From Bacteroidota bacterium (GTDB lineage: Bacteria > Bacteroidota > Bacteroidia > B-17B0 > Aurantibacillaceae): a stretch of DNA of 64,000 nucleotides. The stretch covers positions 48,332 through 112,331 of the forward strand of contig JAAFIQ010000015.1 in the NCBI GenBank assembly GCA_013298715.1, written 5' to 3'. The notes beneath the pieces were generated by a model. The model made no database searches and was not told the DNA's origin. It was given only the letters and a program-made list of their open reading frames with translations. Within the stretch, counting starts at the first letter, position 1. Every line of letters begins with the position of its first letter. The position numbers were made by a program, and so were the translations under genes. Shown piece after piece: positions 9,659 through 19,456 of this stretch.

Positions 9659-10048
9659 TTAATAATTCACATCCCCACTCCCCAAACCATCGTAATTATT
9701 GCTTGCACTCGTGTTTTCTCTTTTTTGAAGAAGAATAAAATTTTCAGCAACAACTTCGGTAATATTTTTTTTATTGCCTTCTTTATCGTTCCATTGGCGG
9801 CTTTGCAGTTTACCTTCTAAATAAATTTGCATTCCTTTTTTTAAAATTTTTTCTGCATTTTCAGCTGTTGTGCGCCACATAACAATGTTGTGCCATTCCG
9901 TTTGCTCTATACGGTTACCGTTTTTATCCTTATAATAATCACTTGTGGCTAAGCTAAAACTAACTTTAGCAATGTTGCCTTCAAAATATTTTAACTCAGG
10001 GTCTTTGCCTAAATTACCTACTAATATTACTTTATTTACTCCTGCCAT
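9659..10048 (-). CDS. ssb: Single-stranded DNA-binding protein, short form without acidic tip
   Basis: 129 residues. The OB-fold is complete: MAGVNKVILVGNLGKDPEL at the N-terminus, TEWHNIVMWRTTAENAEKI in the middle, then YLEGKLQSRQWNDKEGNKK. SSB protects single-stranded DNA in replication and repair. Canonical SSBs end with a flexible acidic tail and a DDD(I/L)PF tip that recruits partner proteins. Here the protein stops soon after the OB-fold with GLGSGDVNY, so the partner-binding tip is absent or strongly altered. Bacteroidota often carry more than one ssb, and this may be the second, specialised copy. Its start follows a TAACTTGT box at some distance. Confidence 0.93.
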   Translation of the reverse strand: MAGVNKVILVGNLGKDPELKYFEGNIAKVSFSLATSDYYKDKNGNRIEQTEWHNIVMWRTTAENAEKILKKGMQIYLEGKLQSRQWNDKEGNKKNITEVVAENFILLQKRENTSASNNYDGLGSGDVNY

Positions 10049-10222
10049 TGTTTTGATTTATTTTTCTAGCACAAGTTACGTATTTGGCTGCAAATAAAAA
10101 ATTGTTATTGACTAGGCTTCGTATTAAACAATAGCAAACTTTGATTGTCAACTTATACTGCATTTGTCAATCTATCTTTTTAATATGTTACTAGTTAAAT
10201 TAGTATATTTAATAACATAAAA

Positions 10223-10768
10223 CTAATTAGCTGAATATTCGACATTCAGATTTTTATCTAAACTGAAAATTAATTGAAGTTTAGAAATAATATCTCGGCA
10301 ATCAGATTCGCTTATATAAGCGCTAGTTTGAAAGAGATGAAATGGCTGATTGTTTTTATCGAAACTATAAAAGTGAATAAAGCCAACTTTAACGCCTTCT
10401 TCCTCTCTTATTACTTCGAATTGAAATTTTATTCGGCTGTTGTGCTCATATGTTTTTAGAGCAGGTTTAAAAAAGCCAAAGCTTAATTGTTGGGCAATAG
10501 ATTTAGTACTAAATGAAATATATTCTTCTCCATACAAATTCCAAAGCAGTGTTCGAAGCATCGGCAAAATCATTAGAATTCCACTTGGAAATAAAAAAAG
10601 ACCAAAATAGTAAGCGGTTGAATTTTCTTTTGAAAAACTCAATAGAATTATTCTGGTTATTAAAGCCAAGAAAGCAACCCTTATAAATATTTTTAGCGAT
10701 TTACGTGAATCAATTTTTGAAGAAATATAAACGCAAATTCCTTCAGTTGAAATATCTATTTTATTCAT
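10223..10768 (-). CDS. Uncharacterised two-TM membrane protein
   Basis: 181 residues, not recognised. Two hydrophobic segments lie at about residues 27-45 (IFIRVAFLALITRIILLSF) and 52-72 (YYFGLFLFPSGILMILPML). A soluble beta-rich C-terminal part of about 100 residues follows (FQFEVIREEEGVKVGFIHFY), similar in layout to PH-like membrane proteins but without a motif I can name. The start ATG overlaps the stop of the upstream gene by 4 nt (ATGA), so the pair is translationally coupled. The upstream partner is also a two-TM protein but carries an in-frame stop. The pair may be a small membrane complex; this is inference only. Confidence 0.7.
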   Translation of the reverse strand: MNKIDISTEGICVYISSKIDSRKSLKIFIRVAFLALITRIILLSFSKENSTAYYFGLFLFPSGILMILPMLRTLLWNLYGEEYISFSTKSIAQQLSFGFFKPALKTYEHNSRIKFQFEVIREEEGVKVGFIHFYSFDKNNQPFHLFQTSAYISESDCRDIISKLQLIFSLDKNLNVEYSAN

Positions 10769-11274
10769 TTTTTTAAACTTTTTAAGTGCAATTCAAGCTC
10801 GTTAAATTTAAAGGCTTCTATATCATCCTCACTAATGTTTATTTTCCCAAATATTGGATGAAAAAGTTGGATAGTTTTATGTTTTTTAGAGTTCTTTCCA
10901 GGCCATTCATCCAAATAGTATGTCAGTTCACGTAAACTGACGATTAAGTGTTTTGGTTCGTTTTTGAATCGATCTATAAATGTTACTTCCATGCATTTTG
11001 TCTGTTCGTCAAATACAAGTTTTAACGGTATTCTTTTATAAAATGAGACAAATATAAATATAATGATTGTGGATAGCGTTAGTATTGAGTAAGTTGAAGC
11101 TGTAATATATCTTTTGTGCGAGGGATATTTATAACTATGGGTTTCTTAGTCCGTTGGAGTCAAAAGAAAATTAATAGTCAAAAGAACCAAAATAAGCAAG
11201 AGGAAATAACTTAACTGAGCAATAAAATTTTTTCTCCGAGGTTTATGCTTCGTAATGAATTCCAAACGCAACAA
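10765..11274 (-). pseudogene. Two-TM membrane protein gene interrupted by an in-frame TAA
   Basis: The frame is open from a TTG at 11274 to the stop at 10765 except for one TAA at 11146-11148. Conceptual translation gives a basic start (KHKPRRKNF), a membrane segment (SYFLLLILVLLTINFLL), the stop, then HSYKYPSHKRYITAST, a second membrane segment (ILTLSTIIIFIFVSFY) and a soluble tail that ends KSLKK. The same frame remains protein-like on both sides of the stop, so I read it as one gene of about 169 codons with a nonsense mutation (for example CAA to TAA). A shorter ORF from the ATG at 10992 (75 residues) could still be translated. A perfect -7 box lies 5 nt before the TTG. The function is unknown. 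Confidence 0.6.
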
Positions 11275-11279
11275 AAATT

Positions 11280-11287
11280 CAAACCTA
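11280..11287 (-). promoter_or_regulatory. TAnnTTTG -7 box (TAGGTTTG)
   Basis: Perfect match to the Bacteroidota -7 consensus, on the minus strand. Its first three bases are the TAG stop codon of the upstream gene. It ends 5 nt before the TTG taken as the start of the interrupted membrane-protein gene, which would make that mRNA nearly leaderless. I see no clear -33 TTTG partner. Confidence 0.4.
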
Positions 11288-12421
11288 ATCTACCAAATCG
11301 CCTTCAGTTATACACTTGCATTTTGGGTTAGGGCGAGGGTTTATTATGGTTTCAAAAGGTTTTATGCCTTTAAAATCGCTATCGTATTTTAAAGTCATCT
11401 TTACTTCACTCTTCACTGTTACACCGTTTCTAATTGCTGGGTTCCAGCTATTCATGGCTTTTAAGGCATTCGTTACCATTTCGTTAAAATCAGGATTTGT
11501 ACCAGTTACAAATGCTTTTTTTACCGAACCATCAATATTTAATTGCAACCGTAATTGACATACTAAATTTTTACTTTTTCTGCGTTGCTTTTTGGTTAGC
11601 GTGATATTATCTTTAAAGAATAAATTCAGCTCCTCATCTGAGGTTCCATAACAAGGTGGCGCACAAGCCTTAGGGTCTTTCGTTTTTTTTGGTTTTGTAA
11701 AGCCTACTTTTTTCTTGTTTGCTGATAAGTCTACACTTGTTGTTTGCTCAGGCCCTTCAGGTTGATCGGGTGTGTTATCTACTTCTTCTTTTTCTTTCTC
11801 TTTTGGATTTTCTTTTTTATTAGCCGCAACGCTTTCCTTTTTTGGAGTTTCTTTTACTTCTTCCTTGGCTTTAGTTTCAGTTTTTGTTGCAACTTCTTTT
11901 TTCTCATTTTTTTCAACCTTTTTTTCTTCTACTTTTTTAGTTTCTGTTTTTGCCACTTCTTTTACAGGCTCTGCAACCACTGCTTTTTTAGGTGGTTCGG
12001 GTGCAGCGTAATAAACATAAAAACCTTGCGCTTTTTTAAATGCAGCACTATCGCCATTTATTTTGCACTGACAATGATTTTTGTAAAGTGTACTAAATTG
12101 AAAAAATTCAGGATAAGTTTTTAATAAATTTTCCCAGCGTTCGCGGTTTGCATTTTCGCGTTCTTCAATTGCACCTGCATTTAATTCAGAAAATACGAGC
12201 ACAATATCTGTTATTTGAAAATTCTTAATACTATCACCTGTACTTGTTTTTGGCATACCATTATTACCTTTTTTTGATTTTATAAAAGCAAAATATTTAC
12301 CATTGCTTTTATATGCAGATGTTGATGAATCTGCTTCAAACTCCATTTCTTCAAATGCGGGTGCTTGTGCGCTCAGTGATAAGCCAATTAAAAATAGAAA
12401 ACCTAACAAAAGTTTTTTCAT
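11285..12421 (-). CDS. Exported protein with Lys/Glu-rich linker and TonB-like C-terminal domain
   Basis: 378 residues. A signal peptide ends near residue 19 (LSLSAQA). The middle (about 145-235) is a low-complexity charged stretch built from Lys, Glu, Val and Pro (KKVEEKKVEKNEKKEVATK), like the periplasm-spanning linkers of TonB proteins. The last 100 residues (LVCQLRLQLNIDGSVKKAF, then NSWNPAIRNGVTV) resemble the TonB C-terminal / energy-transducer domain that appears in many Bacteroidota proteins. There is no N-terminal anchor typical of a true TonB, only a cleavable signal, so it is probably a periplasmic or envelope protein. A TAAATTTT box lies just before the ATG. Confidence 0.75.
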   Translation of the reverse strand: MKKLLLGFLFLIGLSLSAQAPAFEEMEFEADSSTSAYKSNGKYFAFIKSKKGNNGMPKTSTGDSIKNFQITDIVLVFSELNAGAIEERENANRERWENLLKTYPEFFQFSTLYKNHCQCKINGDSAAFKKAQGFYVYYAAPEPPKKAVVAEPVKEVAKTETKKVEEKKVEKNEKKEVATKTETKAKEEVKETPKKESVAANKKENPKEKEKEEVDNTPDQPEGPEQTTSVDLSANKKKVGFTKPKKTKDPKACAPPCYGTSDEELNLFFKDNITLTKKQRRKSKNLVCQLRLQLNIDGSVKKAFVTGTNPDFNEMVTNALKAMNSWNPAIRNGVTVKSEVKMTLKYDSDFKGIKPFETIINPRPNPKCKCITEGDLVD

Positions 12422-12463
12422 AATACTAAAATTTATATTGTAATTATATTAAAAAAAATTGAG

Positions 12464-14509
<2,046 letters not shown>

Positions 14510-14730
14510 TTACTTCTTAAAATACGAATTGCTTAATAATGTGTTATCAAATTTAGTTAAAACAGGTACTAAGTACAAAAATTATTTTTTAAGATTGGGT
14601 TAATGTTTTGAAATACAAAATAATTGTAAATATTTAGTTTAATTGAAGAAGAAACATCTGAAATAATTTATTGAAGAAACTTTCAAAAACAAATAAATAT
14701 CCTTATTTTTAACTATGTATGGCATCGGTT

Positions 14731-15671
14731 ATGACTAGGTTAATTACATTTATTTTTTTCATTTATTCATTCACTAGTTAGGCACAGTTGGGTAGGTTGA
14801 CCTTGGAAATTCAAACAGATACAAGACAGGATAGCATTTGTAGGAATCTATTTATCACCTATTCATCAGATACTATTTTTCTCGAAAGAATTAGGCTAGA
14901 GGCTTATTTAGGTTACACAAAAGTTTTAGATAGTTTGAATCCTGGCGAATACAAAATTTATCTTTATGGTTCTCCTGATTCTGCTGAGCTATACACGTTA
15001 CGAAAATTTAAAATTTATCCAGATAAAAATACCCGACTCAATATTGAAAGTTTTGTAAATGAAGAAAGTTTTGAGATTGATAAAAAAACGCAATTAGATA
15101 TTTCTAAGGAGGTTGGGCTTATGGAGTATTATGGCTCATATAGTAATTCTAGTTACTTAATTTCAAGTTCTCCTATTAAGGATAATTATGGGATTGGTTT
15201 TAATGCTGGATTATGGTCAAAATTTGGAAAAAATTGTGGGGCTATAATTGGAAATGGATTTGGATTGAATTATTATAGATTTTCAAAAGATACAACCTTA
15301 ATTGCCTTACCACAACTGAAAAAAATATCTGAAAGCTATCTCAACTTAAATTGGAATTCCAATCTAAGACTCCGTTTCACAATTAAAAATCAGCTCTTAG
15401 TAAACTTGCATAATTATAAGATAGCTTATTTTGACCTAGGAGTAAATTATGCACTTCCAATTGTTTTTAATCACATTTAAGTTATCAAGATTCTAAAAGA
15501 CTTATAAACAAAAGAATACACCAATTTACTGATTTTAGACCTTTTTTAGGGCTTGGTTATAGAGGAATTCAAATTTTTGCTGAATACCGTATTTTTGATT
15601 ACCTTTTAGGATATTACACCGAAGTACCAAAATTAAATGTTGGTTTAAAGATTAGTTTAATAAGTGAGTAA
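14731..15671 (+). pseudogene. Degraded outer-membrane beta-barrel protein gene (nonsense + frameshift)
   Basis: Two inactivating lesions. An ATG at 14731 encodes a classic signal peptide (TRLITFIFFIYSFTS) that runs into TAG at 14779-14781, exactly where an SQAQ cleavage site would read CAG. The frame then stays open to a TAA at 15478-15480. The next frame is open from 15471 to a TAA at 15669-15671 and encodes the expected barrel end (RPFLGLGYRGIQIFAEYRIF, later LNVGLKISL), so an indel sits within about 15468-15480. The intact form would be an exported protein with an N-terminal beta-sandwich-like part and a barrel of about 200 residues. No standalone function is likely. Confidence 0.75.
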
Positions 15672-15741
15672 CGTTATCGCTTTCAACAACCAACTAATAA
15701 TAAATTTATTTTCATTATCATTTTCACTTTAGTGCATACAA

Positions 15742-15749
15742 TAACTTTG
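15742..15749 (+). promoter_or_regulatory. TAnnTTTG -7 box (TAACTTTG)
   Basis: Perfect -7 consensus 4 nt before the ATT at 15754, the codon from which homology of the DUF7033 deacetylase appears to begin. Transcription from this box would begin at or next to that codon. Confidence 0.5.
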
Positions 15750-15753
15750 TTGT

Positions 15754-17040
15754 ATTAACTCATTACTTATATATTCAACAGTCAATAGCAATAGGCTACA
15801 ATATATTGCTAATACGTTGTTTGGGCAGGCTTTGGGATTAACTATTTTAATTACAAAAAATAGCGAAGAATTTAATGCAAATACCGGATGCAAAATAAAT
15901 TATTCGGAGATTGAAACAAACGCTAGGCTTCAAATTGTTCCAGTACCTCTTTTATTTGATTATGGCATTAAAGATTATCAGATAGAAGTAAAATCAAACG
16001 AAGAATTTAAAAAAATATTTTTTAAAACCTCTTCCAATAAAATTCCCTTTGACCTATTAGCAGCATCATTTTGGTTACTTACGAGGTATGAAGAGTATTT
16101 ACCATTTAAATCGGATAAACTAGGGCGTTACCACTACTCATCAAGTATCGCTTATCAGTTTGATTTTTTAGAAATTCCTTTGATAAATTTATGGTTGTAT
16201 CAGTTAAAGCAGCTACTATTGCAAGAATTTCCAAATTTAGAAATCACTAATCCTTCGTATAAATTTTTATCAAGTATAGATATTGATAATGCTTATAAAT
16301 ATAAACACAAGGGTTTTGTGCGAACACTAGCGGGCTATTTATCAGATATTAAAAACAAAATTTCGTTAACTGCCAGAACCCAAGTGATTTCTAGCAATAA
16401 ACCCGATCCGTTTGATTGTTACGATTTTTTGATTAAAGCCCACTTAGATAATAACACTGAAAGTATTTATTTTTTTCTATTAGGCGATTATGGACCTAAC
16501 GATAAAAACCATTCTGCAACTCACTTAAAATTTCAATCCTTAATAAAACATATTGCAGATTATGCGATGGTTGGATTGCATCCATCATTTGGCTCAAATA
16601 ATAAAATGCATCAACTTAAGGTTGAATTAAGTCGCTTAACCAACATTACTCATAAAACCATTCGTAAAAGCAGGCAACATTTCTCTATGCTGAGCTTTCC
16701 TGAAACATACCAACAATTAGTTTTAGCAGCAATTACAGAGGATTACAGCATGGGGTACACAAATAAGAATGGCTTTAGAGCATCTTACTGCCTACCTTAT
16801 AAATGGTACAACTTAACAGAGGAACAAACTACCTCGCTTACGGTTTACCCATTTTGTATTTCAGAAGTAACGTTGTTTTATGAGGCCAAACTGCAAAATA
16901 AGCAACCCATAGAGCTGGCTGAATTTATAATCAACCAGAATAGATATTATAATGGTTATTGTCTTTCAATTTTTCACAATGATAATTTTGATGAGAAAAC
17001 TAAGAATTTTTTTATAGAATTTTTAAAACTTGCAAAGTAA
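15754..17040 (+). CDS. DUF7033 / polysaccharide-deacetylase-like protein, possible ATT start
   Basis: About 428 residues if started at ATT 15754; the first conventional codon is TTG at 15817 (407 residues). The N-terminal DUF7033 region is clear (KINYSEIE, FDLLAASFWLLTRYEEYLP, RYHYSSSIAYQFDFLEIPLI). The C-terminal half carries deacetylase-like features (SSIDIDNAYKYKHKG, VGLHPSFGSN with the conserved His, LSFPETYQQL and a final SIFHNDNFDEK). Codons before the TTG read LLIYSTVNSNRLQYIANTLF, which matches the family's usual N-terminus, so TTG is probably internal. These proteins are predicted cytoplasmic carbohydrate deacetylases of unknown substrate. Confidence 0.82.
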   Translation: MNSLLIYSTVNSNRLQYIANTLFGQALGLTILITKNSEEFNANTGCKINYSEIETNARLQIVPVPLLFDYGIKDYQIEVKSNEEFKKIFFKTSSNKIPFDLLAASFWLLTRYEEYLPFKSDKLGRYHYSSSIAYQFDFLEIPLINLWLYQLKQLLLQEFPNLEITNPSYKFLSSIDIDNAYKYKHKGFVRTLAGYLSDIKNKISLTARTQVISSNKPDPFDCYDFLIKAHLDNNTESIYFFLLGDYGPNDKNHSATHLKFQSLIKHIADYAMVGLHPSFGSNNKMHQLKVELSRLTNITHKTIRKSRQHFSMLSFPETYQQLVLAAITEDYSMGYTNKNGFRASYCLPYKWYNLTEEQTTSLTVYPFCISEVTLFYEAKLQNKQPIELAEFIINQNRYYNGYCLSIFHNDNFDEKTKNFFIEFLKLAK

Positions 17041-17116
17041 AATCAAAATAAAGCAACCAAAAAACCTCATATAGTACCGCTTGTAAATTAAAGAATCCTT
17101 TAAATTATTTAATAAC

Positions 17117-17124
17117 TAAATTTG
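17117..17124 (+). promoter_or_regulatory. TAnnTTTG -7 box (TAAATTTG)
   Basis: Perfect -7 consensus ending 4 nt before the ATG of the AraC-family gene. It predicts a leaderless or nearly leaderless transcript for the regulator. Confidence 0.5.
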
Positions 17125-17128
17125 GTGT

Positions 17129-18031
17129 ATGCACAACTTGCTACAAGATTTTAATGCGCCTAAAATTGAATTACCTAAGAATTCAAATCTTGTAAATTGC
17201 TCAAGGTTGTTTGAATTTTACTCAAACAAACCTTATCGTAGTTTCTCTATTAAATACGTTTGCAGCGGAAATGAAATATATGCTGTTAACGGTAGAAAAT
17301 ATAATTTAAGTAGCTCTCAGTTCTTAATTGCCAATTCGTTTAGTGAAGGTTATGTGCTTATAGATAGCAAAGAGCAAGTAAATGGTATTTGTATTGATAT
17401 TGAACCAAAAATAATTTCGGCTGCGGTGAGCAGTTATTTAAGGCCAGATGCTTTTAAAGTAGACGAAGGTTTAGATACATTTTTTAATACGGCACAATTT
17501 TACGAATCTGTTTTTAATGCTGATAAAACCAGTTTAGGTTGCTTTATCAAACAAAATAGTAATTTGATAGAACGTTCCGCAATTGAAGGGAAAAACTTTA
17601 CTAATGAATTTTATTATTCCTTAAGCGAAAAATTAATTGAAGATTACATTCCAGTTTACAAACAGTTTCAAAATATTAGAGCAATTAAGCTACAAACCAA
17701 AAAAGAGTTGATGTTTAAATTGAATAAAGCAAAGTCTGTTTTGGAGCAGAATTTTTTAACCAACCACAGTATCGGAACAATAGCCAAGGAAGTGGGGATT
17801 TCTGAATATCACTTTTATAGATTATTTAAAATGGTATTTAAATTTTCGCCTCTACAATATATCCTCCATCTAAGATTGAATTTTGCAAAAACTGAGTTGT
17901 CTGCTAAAAGAGGTGATGTGGCCGAAATTGCCTTCTTGTCGGGTTTTTCAGATGTGGCAGCATTCAGCAAATCTTTCAAAAAACATTTCAAAATAACCCC
18001 CTCTTCTTTAATTAAAATTAGCAGAATTTGA
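17129..18031 (+). CDS. AraC-family transcriptional regulator
   Basis: 300 residues. The C-terminal 100 residues form the double helix-turn-helix DNA-binding domain: IGTIAKEVGISEYHFYRLFK, then VAEIAFLSGFSDVAAFSKSF, then HFKITPSSL. The N-terminal 190 residues form a sensor region without a family I can name (YSNKPYRSFSIKYVCSGNEI). It lies 45 nt upstream of, and in the same direction as, the hydrolase-receptor pair, so it is a natural candidate for their activator. The target and ligand are inferred from position only. A -7 box ends 4 nt before its ATG. Confidence 0.92.
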   Translation: MHNLLQDFNAPKIELPKNSNLVNCSRLFEFYSNKPYRSFSIKYVCSGNEIYAVNGRKYNLSSSQFLIANSFSEGYVLIDSKEQVNGICIDIEPKIISAAVSSYLRPDAFKVDEGLDTFFNTAQFYESVFNADKTSLGCFIKQNSNLIERSAIEGKNFTNEFYYSLSEKLIEDYIPVYKQFQNIRAIKLQTKKELMFKLNKAKSVLEQNFLTNHSIGTIAKEVGISEYHFYRLFKMVFKFSPLQYILHLRLNFAKTELSAKRGDVAEIAFLSGFSDVAAFSKSFKKHFKITPSSLIKISRI

Positions 18032-18055
18032 CAAGTATTTGAAACCGTTATGAAT

Positions 18056-18063
18056 TATTTTTG
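18056..18063 (+). promoter_or_regulatory. TAnnTTTG -7 box (TATTTTTG)
   Basis: Perfect -7 consensus 13 nt before the ATG of the PDZ-hydrolase gene. It gives the hydrolase-receptor pair its own promoter, distinct from that of the AraC gene. Confidence 0.45.
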
Positions 18064-18076
18064 ATTAAAATAATTC

Positions 18077-19456
18077 ATGACACGAACTGCCATACTCTTA
18101 GCCACCTTCTTATTTAATGTTTGTTTTTCGCAAAACATAAAAAGGCAAGGTGCGTTTGGAATATTATTATACAACAAAATATCTGATAGTCTTGGAAACG
18201 CAATTGGTATAACTCAAAAACAAGGTGCGTTGGTTAAAGAGGTTCTTGAGAATTCTACCGCACAAAAAATTGGTTTAAAAAAATTTGACTTAATAACCAA
18301 CATTAACGGTAAAACAAAGGTTGAGAGTGCAAAGGATGTTTACCTTGAATCTAAATATTTGAGGGAAGGAGATAAAATTTGTGTTGGCGTTGTGAGGGGA
18401 AAAGCTACACCTTTTTTGTGCGGCGAAGTAGTTGGAAAACCAAAAGAAACGAGTTCAGAAATGAACATTGAATATGGTGAATTTGCCTTCGAGAATACAT
18501 TTGTGCGTACAATTTTTAAGTCTCCAAAGAATAAAGCAGCCAAAGGAACCATTTATTTTTTACAAGGAATTGGATGCTATTCTTTAGATAATATGCAAAA
18601 GAAAGATCCAACTAAGCAAGGAATTGATGAATTTGTGAAATTAGGTTACAACGTTTATTTTGTTGAAAAATTGGGTATGGGAGACAGCTATTACAATTGC
18701 TCGTGCAACCAAGTTTCCTTCAATAAAGAATTAGATGTTTACACTGAAGGGTATAAAAATTTGTTGAACTTAAAATCAGTTAACAAAGAAACAATTTTTT
18801 TATTTGGACATTCTTTAGGCGGTGTTGTAGCGCCTTTAGTTGCTGAAAAATTTCATCCAAAAGGGATTATTGTTTATGGTACGGGTTTTAAACCGTGGAG
18901 CGAGTATTTATTTGATGCATATTTGATTCAACCACAATATTTTGGTGCAGATTTAGCCCAATTAAGAGATACTTTAGAACAGTGCAAGCCATACATATTC
19001 GATTATTTTTATGGAAGAAAAAGTATTGACGAAATATCTAAAACGAAAAAAGGATTGCATGCTTTACAAACAATTTTAGGTTTTGATACAACAACAAATC
19101 TTTGTGCCGCTGAACGCACTGGGCAATTCCATAAAGAAATTAACCAGCACAATTTAGCTAAAGCTTGGAAAAACACGAGGAGTAATGTACTTGCTATTTA
19201 TGGTGAGGCAGACTTAGCAGCGAACAATGCCGATGACCACAAGGGGTTAGTGAACTACTATAATTCTATTTATCCCGATAAGGCGAAATTTTGGTTATAC
19301 CCAAAAACAAACCATGGATTTCAAGAAATTGGTACGATGGCAGATTATGTAAGAATGCAAGAAAATCCAACCGCTTACCAAAATTTCGCAGCTGATCATT
19401 TTAATGCCAAGTTGTTTTTGGATATTGCTAAATGGCTAACTGAACTAAACAAATGA
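18077..19456 (+). CDS. Exported alpha/beta hydrolase with N-terminal PDZ domain
   Basis: 459 residues. A signal peptide ends near residue 19 (FNVCFSQN). A PDZ-like domain occupies about 45-110 (ALVKEVLENSTAQKIGLKKF, then DLITNINGK). The alpha/beta hydrolase domain follows: nucleophile elbow GHSLGG with Ser246, probable acid Asp near 379 (IYGEADLAA), and His413 in NHGFQEIG. The substrate is unknown; an ester or peptide substrate in the periplasm is plausible. The stop overlaps the receptor gene by 4 nt (ATGA), so the enzyme and the outer-membrane protein are made together. The PDZ-hydrolase fusion is unusual. Confidence 0.85.
   Translation: MTRTAILLATFLFNVCFSQNIKRQGAFGILLYNKISDSLGNAIGITQKQGALVKEVLENSTAQKIGLKKFDLITNINGKTKVESAKDVYLESKYLREGDKICVGVVRGKATPFLCGEVVGKPKETSSEMNIEYGEFAFENTFVRTIFKSPKNKAAKGTIYFLQGIGCYSLDNMQKKDPTKQGIDEFVKLGYNVYFVEKLGMGDSYYNCSCNQVSFNKELDVYTEGYKNLLNLKSVNKETIFLFGHSLGGVVAPLVAEKFHPKGIIVYGTGFKPWSEYLFDAYLIQPQYFGADLAQLRDTLEQCKPYIFDYFYGRKSIDEISKTKKGLHALQTILGFDTTTNLCAAERTGQFHKEINQHNLAKAWKNTRSNVLAIYGEADLAANNADDHKGLVNYYNSIYPDKAKFWLYPKTNHGFQEIGTMADYVRMQENPTAYQNFAADHFNAKLFLDIAKWLTELNK

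Noticed and set aside
11744..12124. Phe-rich open frame on the plus strand
   Set aside because: It is the antisense of the Lys/Glu-rich linker of the TonB-like protein (AAA and GAA codons read as TTT and TTC). No start signal or domain.
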